Shown: piece by piece, positions 28,415-34,735 of the stretch
Layout: each line of letters begins with the position of its first letter
Numbering within the stretch: the first letter of the stretch is position 1
Assembly (NCBI GenBank): GCA_027487485.1
Contig: JAIYDN010000019.1
Coordinates: forward strand, 1 to 64,000
Length of the DNA: 64,000 bases
Reading direction: 5' to 3'
DNA from: Planctomycetaceae bacterium
Lineage (GTDB): Bacteria; Planctomycetota; Planctomycetia; Pirellulales; Pirellulaceae
The notes under the pieces: generated by a model
Database searches by the model: none
What the model saw: the letters and a program-made list of their open reading frames with translations, nothing else
What the model was told of the DNA's origin: nothing
Position numbers and translations under genes: made by a program

Positions 28415-28472
28415 ATTTAACGTGGGTCAGCCAGGGGGAAAAACTATTTTCCTCGGCTGACCGGTGTTAGAC
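28415..28472 (+). mobile_element. attC-like integron recombination site 0
   Basis: Opens with ATTTAAC (28415-28421), a perfect match to the R'' core RYYYAAC, and closes with GTTAGAC (28466-28472), a perfect match to the R' core GTTRRRY. Inner arms GGTCAGCC and GGCTGACC are exact complements. At 58 bp it is at the short end of the attC size range. It lies directly before the first cassette gene. Alone it could pass for a terminator hairpin; the two perfect core boxes and four further sites downstream argue for attC. Confidence 0.75.
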
Positions 28473-28532
28473 TCCTTTTCCCCCCAAATGACTCTGGGGA
28501 GAATTTATTGTTACCCAACTCAAGAGCAGCGC

Positions 28533-29237
28533 ATGAAGTATGGAATCGCTTTCACACTTTTGGCCGCTCTGATCGCCTACATCGCGATCACAAACGGAGG
28601 CTCGGCATACCTCTTGCTTTGGCCTGCACTATCATTCCTTTTTGTCGCCTTCGCGTACTTCGGCGCTGGCCCAACAGTGTTTGGCAAACAGCAATGCGGA
28701 ACGCTGGAACCAATTCGGCAGATCCTCCTTGCTCCATTCCTGCTCTATCTTTGGCTGGTCTGGCACATGGTTCGTCTAATCTCTCGTGAAGCCCCTTACG
28801 ACCAACTGACCGAGTCCGTTTTTATTGGCCGACGCCTCCTTTCATCGGAGCGGCCAAAGCAATTTGACCATATTGTTGATTTGACATGCGAATTCAACGA
28901 ACCGTCCGCAATGCGATCGACTGGATACATCTCGTTTCCAACGCTTGATACACATCACCCGTCTATTGAGGAATTGCGCAGACGCGTTGAAATCATTGCA
29001 AATCTTGATGGCACCGTTTACATTCATTGTGCACAGGGGCACGGACGGACTGCCACGCTTGCAATTGCGTACTTGCTCCATACTGGTCATTCGGCTACGG
29101 TCGACGCTGCCATCACATACGTTTTGGATCGCCGTCCGCTCGCCCACCTCGGACGTTCGCAGCGTCAAATACTTCAAGCACTCAGGATGTCGGGTAACAA
29201 TCCGATGCACCCAAGCGGCGGATCAGCCGTTGCCTGA
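28533..29237 (+). CDS. membrane-anchored dual-specificity/tyrosine phosphatase (cassette 1)
   Basis: 234-residue protein with two or three N-terminal hydrophobic segments (AFTLLAALIAYIAI, LLLWPALSFLFVAFAYFGAG, ILLAPFLLYLWLVW), followed by a cytoplasmic cysteine-phosphatase domain. The catalytic loop HCAQGHGRTATLA has Cys166 and Arg172, and the likely general-acid Asp139 is in FPTLDTHH. The last residues (NNPMHPSGGSAVA) are encoded by the left arm of the following attC site, typical of cassette genes whose stop lies in attC. The ATG at 28533 is chosen because it precedes the first hydrophobic segment; an earlier GTG-type frame would run through the attC core. It could dephosphorylate a protein or a lipid; which one is unknown. 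Confidence 0.8.
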   Translation: MKYGIAFTLLAALIAYIAITNGGSAYLLLWPALSFLFVAFAYFGAGPTVFGKQQCGTLEPIRQILLAPFLLYLWLVWHMVRLISREAPYDQLTESVFIGRRLLSSERPKQFDHIVDLTCEFNEPSAMRSTGYISFPTLDTHHPSIEELRRRVEIIANLDGTVYIHCAQGHGRTATLAIAYLLHTGHSATVDAAITYVLDRRPLAHLGRSQRQILQALRMSGNNPMHPSGGSAVA

Positions 29238-29281
29238 TGGAAAATTAACTCGCCGCCGCTGGGTGATCGGTCGCGTTATCC
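29192..29281 (+). mobile_element. attC-like site 1
   Basis: R'' region GGGTAAC (29192-29198) and R' region GTTATCC (29275-29281) bound a 90-bp imperfect palindrome. The left arm reads AACAATCCGATG then CACCCAAGCGGCGG. The complement of the right arm reads AACGCGACCGAT then CACCCAGCGGCGG. The left strand has an extra G and an extra A, the extrahelical bases that give attC its strand polarity. Orientation is the same as in sites 0 and 2-4. Confidence 0.85.
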
Positions 29282-29431
29282 CTCTCAATCACATTGTTGA
29301 ATGTAAGGTCCCCGCATTATCGTCGCTTACAGATTTATGAAATGCTCCAGAAAGCAGGCAATAATTTCTCCCGATTTGCGAATACGGATGCGAACACCAG
29401 TCTTCCTGTTCTTCCGAGGCATAAAGTCAAA

Positions 29432-30070
29432 ATGAGACACTTAACCGGATCAATTCTTTTGTTGTTTCTGCTAGTGATGACTGGGTGCGGCAAAAAGAAT
29501 CCCGTTGGCGCTGGCGGCCCTCCTGCAAGAATGCTTAAACAGAAAGAGATCGACGAAAAACATGCCGCAAACTTCCTTGCGGGTGCAAAGGATTTTCAGA
29601 ATGACGGTCATCCGAAATACGCGATCAACACACTCAAAGAACTGCTTGAACAGTTTCCAGATTCCGAATCTGCTGTTGAGGCGAAGCAAATGCTTGCTGA
29701 AATAGAAAAACAAAAATCCGATGCCGAGACGGAGGCCAACGATCGCGAATCGGGAGAGACTATTGCCGTTCAAGGGTTGCTGAGGCATTTCCCACAGGAC
29801 GTGAAAAGCACGGAGGCTTGGCTTGGGCATGAATTCATGGTCGGCGAAACACCAATTCGAATTACCGAAAAAGTTCCGCGTGACGTTTTGATAAATATGG
29901 TAGGAGAGAACGTTGAGATCGAGGGCTTATGGAATGCAGGTGAGAAATGGGAGCCCCCCAAGCCTGCCGAGGAAGGATTTCAGTTGCAGTATCCTTTGTA
30001 TCCTGAGGGCTCGACTGTAGTAAGGGGGGCAGGAATCGAGGCGTCCTCGGTTACAAAGATTGATAAGTGA
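29432..30070 (+). CDS. lipoprotein of unknown function (cassette 2)
   Basis: 212-residue lipoprotein. The N terminus MRHLTGSILLLFLLVMTGCGKK gives a lipobox VMTGC with Cys18. A helical region follows (KHAANFLAGAKDFQNDGHPKY and INTLKELLEQFPDSESA), resembling one TPR-like pair. The C-terminal half, with GETIAVQGLLRHFPQDVKSTEA, is mixed alpha/beta. I recognise no enzyme motif. The ATG at 29432 is used because the signal sequence begins there; the frame extends 46 codons upstream without a signal. It has no own terminator and sits between attC sites 1 and 2. Confidence 0.7.
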   Translation: MRHLTGSILLLFLLVMTGCGKKNPVGAGGPPARMLKQKEIDEKHAANFLAGAKDFQNDGHPKYAINTLKELLEQFPDSESAVEAKQMLAEIEKQKSDAETEANDRESGETIAVQGLLRHFPQDVKSTEAWLGHEFMVGETPIRITEKVPRDVLINMVGENVEIEGLWNAGEKWEPPKPAEEGFQLQYPLYPEGSTVVRGAGIEASSVTKIDK

Positions 30071-30093
30071 GTCGCAGCGCAGGTTCTCAATTG

Positions 30094-30187
30094 GGATAAC
30101 CAGTCGATGCACGGGAGCCGGAAAACGTCATGCTTTTGCTTCGCTCGTCAACGTCTACTCCCGGCCCCGTGATCTCAAACGTTATGC
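30094..30187 (+). mobile_element. attC-like site 2
   Basis: R'' GGATAAC (30094-30100) and R' GTTATGC (30181-30187) enclose a 94-bp imperfect palindrome. Left AACCAGTCGATG with CACGGGAGCCGG pairs with the complement of the right arm, AACGTTTGAGAT with CACGGGGCCGG, leaving one extra A on the left strand. The next gene starts 11 bp after the R' core, as expected for a compact cassette. Confidence 0.88.
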
Positions 30188-30197
30188 GAGAAGATTG

Positions 30198-30872
30198 ATG
30201 CGACTCGAACAGTACACAGTTGACGCAATTGGACGGGCAATGGGGATCGCTTCCATTGCTACCCTGCCTCCGCCCACTGTACGTTCATTCCGCGTGCTCC
30301 TAAAGCCATCCTTCACACCAGAAGTTTGCTTGACAGCAATCGAATCAGACACCGAAGCGATCATTGAGGTTGTGAGCTTGTACGAAATGCTATGGCATCG
30401 ACCTTTTCCGTGCGTTTTAAGAAGCGAAAAAGAGTCTTTAGCAATCGAAAGAGAATTCTTTCAACAGTTGAATGATCTTTTTGACGACGCATGGGATGCT
30501 ATTCATCTCGACGCGCGTCCGGTGGTGGTTTGCGATGGAATGGGAATCGACATGTTTCGACGTTGCGAATGCAATACCGAAACAATTAGTACATATGTGA
30601 GTGGACGACCACTCGCGACATTCCTAGAAACAATCTTGCCTCGATTGCATTCCGGTTTCAGGAATCGTCTTTTGCGCAACAACCTCGCTCATTGCGGAAA
30701 ATATGCTAGATTAGAACTGGGTCTCGAAACACCACCTCATTTCGAGAGTCCCAAACGATATCTTGGCGTCTTCGGTGTCGAAGAAGATCGCGGTGAGATC
30801 ATTCGCGTACTTTCAAACATGCCGGAATCGCATAACAAACCGATGCACCCAAGCGGCGATCAGGCGCACTAA
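30198..30872 (+). CDS. unrecognised protein (cassette 3)
   Basis: 225 residues, no signal peptide, no membrane helix. The middle contains Glu-rich helices (SEKESLAIEREFFQQLNDLFDDAWDAI), and near 170-190 FRNRLLRNNLAHCGKYARLEL, a helical segment with a conserved-looking Arg-Asn-Asn and His. No family could be named. The last residues (NKPMHPSGDQAH) come from attC site 3. The ATG at 30198 is chosen because it follows the site 2 core directly; the longer frame reads through the attC. Confidence 0.65.
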   Translation: MRLEQYTVDAIGRAMGIASIATLPPPTVRSFRVLLKPSFTPEVCLTAIESDTEAIIEVVSLYEMLWHRPFPCVLRSEKESLAIEREFFQQLNDLFDDAWDAIHLDARPVVVCDGMGIDMFRRCECNTETISTYVSGRPLATFLETILPRLHSGFRNRLLRNNLAHCGKYARLELGLETPPHFESPKRYLGVFGVEEDRGEIIRVLSNMPESHNKPMHPSGDQAH

Positions 30873-30918
30873 CAAATCAATGCTTCATCCCGCCGCTGGG
30901 TGAATCGAACCGTTCTGC
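30830..30918 (+). mobile_element. attC-like site 3
   Basis: R'' GCATAAC (30830-30836) and R' GTTCTGC (30912-30918) bound 89 bp. Left AACAAACCGATG with CACCCAAGCGGCG pairs with the complement of the right arm, AACGGTTCGATT with CACCCAGCGGCG, again with one unpaired A on the left. The left arm shares CCGATGCACCCAAGCGGCG exactly with site 1, so the two sites are close relatives. The preceding gene's stop codon lies inside it. Confidence 0.85.
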
Positions 30919-30938
30919 GTTGAAAATCCAAGGATGCA

Positions 30939-31316
30939 ATGGACAAGGAAGAAGCCATCGAAATTGTTCTGAACGAGGTATGCCAAGAGTCTGGTGTATA
31001 CACTTTACTTAGGTTGGGGCAGACGCCCGATCCAGTACTTGGTCGAGACCTTTGCATCGCACTTCGAACACTCTGGCGAGCGTTTCAGGATCAACCGACG
31101 CAACTACCAACCGATGTCATGAGAGCGTGCGCCGGGATTCTCGCCTTTTATCACGAGGCAACAATTAACTTAAACGAGAGCTCGGATTCAAAGGCTGTTA
31201 CTTTACTCAACGACATAGGATTAAATGCCTACGGTGTGCTTATGGGGAGGGAAACACAAATGGTTTTTCGTGCCGATCTAGATGACAATGCCGAGTACTT
31301 TCGTTACAAAAGCTGA
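30939..31316 (+). CDS. unrecognised small protein (cassette 4)
   Basis: 125 residues, soluble and helical (KEEAIEIVLNEVCQESG, VMRACAGILAFYHEATINL), with a short charged C terminus. The ATG lies 20 bp after the core of attC site 3, and the stop precedes site 4 by 6 bp. No domain could be named. The compact spacing on both sides is the main reason to accept it as a genuine cassette gene. Confidence 0.65.
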   Translation: MDKEEAIEIVLNEVCQESGVYTLLRLGQTPDPVLGRDLCIALRTLWRAFQDQPTQLPTDVMRACAGILAFYHEATINLNESSDSKAVTLLNDIGLNAYGVLMGRETQMVFRADLDDNAEYFRYKS

Positions 31317-31322
31317 ATGATC

Positions 31323-31416
31323 GCAGAACAATGGCATGCACTCCGAGGGCTCGATCGTCCGAGTTTGGTCGTTGCCCTTGTTTTTTACTCGCCCCGGGTG
31401 ATGCCGGGCGTTCGGC
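31323..31416 (+). mobile_element. attC-like site 4
   Basis: R'' GCAGAAC (31323-31329) and R' GTTCGGC (31410-31416), 94 bp apart end to end. Left AACAATGGCATGCAC and the complement of the right arm AACGCCCGGCATCAC share GGCAT and CAC, with one unpaired G. The inner arms are weaker than in sites 1-3. Same orientation as the others. Confidence 0.75.
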
Positions 31417-31451
31417 AGAAACATCCGTAACGAGTGCTCGGAAACCATAAA

Positions 31452-32372
31452 ATGCAATTTCATTCTCTCTGTATTGCTGCATTTTTTGTCGCCGTTGCTC
31501 CGACCGGATCTGTCGCTTCCGATCCCGTCACCACGGGCGAGTACGTCATTACTCAGTCGTGGTCGCAGGAAACGGCTTTTCAACGTGCGTATTACGTCCA
31601 TGTTCCCGAACACGCAGGGAAGAATAGGCTTCCGGTTTTCATCTTCCTACACGGTAACGGCGGTCACGCACTGGAAGCCATGCGCGGATTCAGCCGACAC
31701 CGCAAGACCATAGCGTCGCAATACATTACAGTGTTTCCGCAGGGCTATCGCGAGAGTTGGAACATTGTTGCCGAGCGATCCAAAGCCGATGATTGCGAAT
31801 TCATTGAAGCGATTGTTGGGAAGCTGGCCAAAGCGGACAACGTCGATCCAAAGAACTTTACGATCATGGGCTCGTCCAACGGATCAGCTCTGGTGAATCA
31901 ACTGATGATCGAAAGCGACCTGTCACACGTTCGCAACTACATCAGCGCCGTCAGTCCTCTTAACGTGATGCAGTACGACGGCAAGGACTTCAAGGCCAAG
32001 GGCGACGACAACAATTACACAGTTGCGGCGACTCCCGTCAGGGGCAAGCGACTGATGAATATCTCGGGGCTGAAAGACGATCTCGTTCCATACATGGGCG
32101 GACCTTCAAGAGCGATTCCAGGCAAAGACGGCAAACTGACGTTTGTTGCCGCCGAAGAGTCGACGTTTGTTTGGGCCCGTCACATGGGACATGAGGGGAA
32201 AAGAATCACGGAGCCATCCCGAATCAGCGGCAATTTGGAGGTTTTCAGCTATCTTGACGGCGACGTAATCCATTACAAAGTCCAGCATGAAGGGCATGGT
32301 GCAGAGCGTGGAATCCCAGAGCAAGCGTTACTGGATTTCCTCAAAGGCAATCATCCCGACCGTAAGAAGTGA
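31452..32372 (+). CDS. secreted PHB-depolymerase-like esterase (cassette 5)
   Basis: 306-residue alpha/beta hydrolase with an N-terminal signal (FHSLCIAAFFVAVAPTGSVAS). FIFLHGNGGHALEAM matches the oxyanion region HGxxG, and the nucleophile is Ser in IMGSSNGSALVN. A late His in VQHEGHGAERG would complete the triad, with an Asp near SGLKDDLVPY. The family acts on poly(3-hydroxybutyrate) or other acyl esters; the actual substrate is unknown. It starts 35 bp after the core of site 4. No attC was recognised after its stop, where REP-like repeats begin. Confidence 0.78.
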   Translation: MQFHSLCIAAFFVAVAPTGSVASDPVTTGEYVITQSWSQETAFQRAYYVHVPEHAGKNRLPVFIFLHGNGGHALEAMRGFSRHRKTIASQYITVFPQGYRESWNIVAERSKADDCEFIEAIVGKLAKADNVDPKNFTIMGSSNGSALVNQLMIESDLSHVRNYISAVSPLNVMQYDGKDFKAKGDDNNYTVAATPVRGKRLMNISGLKDDLVPYMGGPSRAIPGKDGKLTFVAAEESTFVWARHMGHEGKRITEPSRISGNLEVFSYLDGDVIHYKVQHEGHGAERGIPEQALLDFLKGNHPDRKK

Positions 32373-32405
32373 GCAAAGGCCCGACAAGCGATTTAGGGGG
32401 CATTA

Positions 32406-32455
32406 GGGCAGAACGGTGCCACCCACCTTCGGGCAGAACGGTGCCACCCACCTTC
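32406..32455. repeat. 25-bp REP-like unit, two direct copies
   Basis: The unit GGGCAGAACGGTGCCACC with ACCTTC (32406-32430) is repeated exactly at 32431-32455. Each unit contains the small hairpin GGTG...CACC. Inverted forms of the same core (GGTGGGTGGC) recur on the far side of the transposase near 33987, 34127 and, degenerate, 34465. Confidence 0.75.
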
Positions 32456-32497
32456 CGCTTGATTTTGGCGATGACCGTTGGTAGAATGGTCGCACTC

Positions 32498-32503
32498 AAG
32501 GAG
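32498..32503 (+). promoter_or_regulatory. ribosome-binding site for the transposase
   Basis: AAGGAG with a 7-nt spacer before the ATG at 32511. It selects this start over one 11 codons upstream. Confidence 0.8.
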
Positions 32504-32510
32504 ATTGATT

Positions 32511-33662
32511 ATGCCTAGGCCTTTGCGTTCTGAGATCTATAGCCCACTAGAAGTTTCTATCCTGCACGTGTGCCAACGTTGCGTTCGGCGGGCGTACTTG
32601 GCAGGTGTTGATGATGCCTCCGGGAAAGACTACTCCTACCGGAAAGAGTGGATTCGGCAGCGGATTGAGAAGCTTGCCTCGGTCTTTAGCGTGGATATTT
32701 TATCCTATGCGATTCTTTCGAACCACCTGCACATTGTCGTCCGCAACCGGCCCGATGTCGTGAAAACTTGGTCGGATAAACAGGTTGCCTTGCGGTGGCT
32801 TCAGATTTTCCCTGGGAAGCGAATCGACGAGCAGTTGGGCGATCCAACCACGAGCGATGTGGATGCCCTAGCTAAAGATGCTGAAAGGCTGGCATTGGTG
32901 CGTAAAAGGCTTTCGGATATCTCTTGGTTTATGCGAGCGTTGTCGGAGCCGATCGCTCGAATTGCAAACCGTGATGACAAATGCACGGGGGCTTTTTGGG
33001 AAGGTCGTTTTCGGGCTCAGAGAATTATTGATGAAGCGGCTTTGCTGGCTTGTTGCATGTATGTCGATTTGAATCCGATTCGTGCTGCTATGGCCGAATC
33101 GCTTGAGAAATCGGAGTTTACGTCCGCTTATGATCGGATTGCGGCTCAGGCTGGAAAGAAGATCGACTCGTCGGCAGCTCAAATGAAAACGATTCCGAAA
33201 GAGGAAGCGGCCAAGATGTTGCGCGAGCTGACGCCGGACCAGTTGAGTGAGACTCGCAAGCAGGCCAGGAAACGCAAGGGTGCTAGAGTTTTGCGGGACG
33301 CTTGGTTGGCACCATTAACGTTGGATCGCAAGTCGCATGGTCCGATGGCGAGCAAGGATGGGCTTCGAGCCAGTGACAAGGGGTTCTTGGACATGAGTTT
33401 CGACGAATACCGTCGGTTGTTGGAATGGACTGGACGTCAGAAACGTTCGGACAAGAAGGGATCGATTCCAGAGGATTACGCTCCGGTGCTGGAGCGAGTT
33501 GGGATCGATGCAGGGATGTGGTGCGATTTGGTGTGGAACTTCAAGAAGTACTTTGGCAAGAGCCGCGGCGCGGGTTCGCCCGACCGCATGCGTGAGATGG
33601 CAGCATCTGGAGGCAAGATGTTTCAGCCGGGCCAAAAAATGGCACGTAAGTGCTTTGCATGA
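32511..33662 (+). CDS. REP-associated tyrosine transposase (Y1/HUH, IS200-related)
   Basis: 383-residue transposase of the Y1 single-strand family. The HUH motif is LSNHLHIVV (His-Leu-His), and the probable catalytic Tyr is in CCMYVDLNPIRAAM, where REP-associated transposases have YxxxNPVRA. The N terminus MPRPLRSEIY and the FWEGRFRAQRI motif fit the planctomycete branch. The C-terminal 160 residues are a basic extension (RKQARKRKGARV). Flanking REP-like units in inverted orientation (32406-32455 and 33987-34480) are the likely substrates. It follows the cassette array directly, and the esterase cassette's expected attC is not seen. Confidence 0.88.
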   Translation: MPRPLRSEIYSPLEVSILHVCQRCVRRAYLAGVDDASGKDYSYRKEWIRQRIEKLASVFSVDILSYAILSNHLHIVVRNRPDVVKTWSDKQVALRWLQIFPGKRIDEQLGDPTTSDVDALAKDAERLALVRKRLSDISWFMRALSEPIARIANRDDKCTGAFWEGRFRAQRIIDEAALLACCMYVDLNPIRAAMAESLEKSEFTSAYDRIAAQAGKKIDSSAAQMKTIPKEEAAKMLRELTPDQLSETRKQARKRKGARVLRDAWLAPLTLDRKSHGPMASKDGLRASDKGFLDMSFDEYRRLLEWTGRQKRSDKKGSIPEDYAPVLERVGIDAGMWCDLVWNFKKYFGKSRGAGSPDRMREMAASGGKMFQPGQKMARKCFA

Positions 33663-34012
33663 ACGAGTCGGTGCACGGATGGGCAGTGAACTTTTGGGCA
33701 TCGAGATAGATACAAACGCGTCAGTCGCGATGAGGCCTTTCTTGTCAATGAAGTCAGAATGGACAACTTCATTTTTGCGTTGGGCGATCGTTGGTGAGTG
33801 ATCATTTACTCAGATACCGCACGGCCGATGGCATGGGACAAAAACTGCTGGCCAATAGTGCAGAGTGGCTTAGCTTGACTTTTTTCCTGTTATCCCGTCA
33901 AGACGCAACGCGATTGATTGCCCGGTGGGCCATTGGCTTGCGATTGCTGGTTACATCATACCGCCGCTTTACGGCAAAACGCTAGCTTGAAAGGTGGGTG
34001 GCTCCGATCTGC

Positions 34013-34113
34013 TGTGGGCCGGACACCCTCGTGCTCGGTCTTGTAGGGGGAGTCGCGTATTAACGCACCAAACCTGTTGCGAAGGTGGGGCACAAGGCCC
34101 CACCTTCGCGTTG
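34013..34113. repeat. dispersed hairpin repeat, copy A
   Basis: Contains CGCACCAAACCTGTTGC followed by a perfect 13-bp stem, GCGAAGGTGGGGC (34079-34091) and GCCCCACCTTCGC (34097-34109), around the loop ACAAG. The preceding 50 bp (GTGGGCCGGA... GGAGTCGCGTATTAACGCACC) also match copy C at 48649-48751. Confidence 0.85.
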
Positions 34114-34621
34114 TGCGGATGAGAACGGTGGGTGGCACAGCCCTGCTGGCCTTATGCTGTCGACCACACGGGTTTGCGACCCCTTCGACTGCGCCGATTC
34201 ACGGCTGTCCTTTATTACAAAATCGAAGAATACCTCATTCCGGCTCCCGCCATTATTGTGATTGTTGGTTTGCTTGTGGGTGGTCGCGACGAGCAATGCC
34301 TCAGGTATCGCGGGTAACCAACAGTGCCTTCGGACGGTGCCACCGCTCCGGCAGGGATAGATTACTGTTCGTTCGTCGAGTGCAATTGCGGTGTGTTTTG
34401 ATGCAAGAATTGAACCCATGCGAACCAACTGAACGATCCGACAAATCGAAACGTAGGGATGAAAACGGTGGGCGGCACAGCTCAGCTGCTGCTTAGCTCA
34501 GCTAGCCTCGAAGCTAGAACACGGCAGGGCAAATCCCGTGAAATATTGGAGAATTTGATCAATCAGTATCTTGGAACAGGCTGTAGGAGTTTAGACTGTG
34601 GGCCGTCGGTTTGAGGAGCGA

Positions 34622-34695
34622 GGGCGTCTCGCCCGCTGAACCCTTCAACCAACGTAATTACGAAGATTGATTTAGGAATTGCCGGCGAGACGCCC
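34622..34695. repeat. 12-bp inverted repeat
   Basis: GGGCGTCTCGCC (34622-34633) and its exact complement GGCGAGACGCCC (34684-34695) are separated by 50 bp, just upstream of the copper-monooxygenase-like gene. It may be another hairpin repeat or a regulatory site. Confidence 0.7.
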
Positions 34696-34723
34696 GCGAT
34701 CCGAGAGACTACCCTGGGCGAAG

Positions 34724-34730
34724 AAAAGGA
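34724..34730 (+). promoter_or_regulatory. ribosome-binding site selecting the start at 34736
   Basis: AAAAGGA, 5 nt before the ATG. It favours 34736 over an in-frame upstream start at 34679 that would lie inside the 34684-34695 repeat arm. Confidence 0.7.
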
Positions 34731-34735
34731 CTCGT

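Larger units (their letters stand above)
28036..28532. other. intergenic leader to the attC array
   Basis: No gene is visible in this roughly 500-bp stretch. It contains a hairpin element (28157-28213) and the first attC-like site (28415-28472). I see no attI site and no integrase promoter that I could support. Confidence 0.5.
33663..34735. other. repeat-rich region without a clear gene
   Basis: About 1.07 kb after the transposase without a supportable CDS. It holds inverted REP cores GGTGGGTGGC near 33987 and 34127, a degenerate one near 34465 (GGTGGGCGGCAC), the dispersed hairpin repeat at 34013-34113, and an inverted repeat at 34622-34695. A short frame around 34210-34310 encodes a membrane-like segment (IIVIVGLLVGG) but has no start or homology that I can support and may be a decayed remnant. 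Confidence 0.6.

Noticed and set aside
28415-28472. Rho-independent terminator for the SpoU gene
   Set aside because: The inverted repeat lacks a T-run directly after the stem, lies 380 bp beyond the SpoU stop, and carries two perfect attC core boxes. Still an alternative until tested.
34060-34117. A further attC site in dispersed repeat copy A
   Set aside because: AAC and GTT cores are present in this copy, but other copies lose the AAC and keep the hairpin, and the stem is perfectly paired with no extrahelical base, unlike attC.
33663-34735. Small membrane-protein gene near 34210-34310
   Set aside because: The hydrophobic segment has no credible start, ribosome site or conservation evidence, and lies in a repeat-rich stretch.
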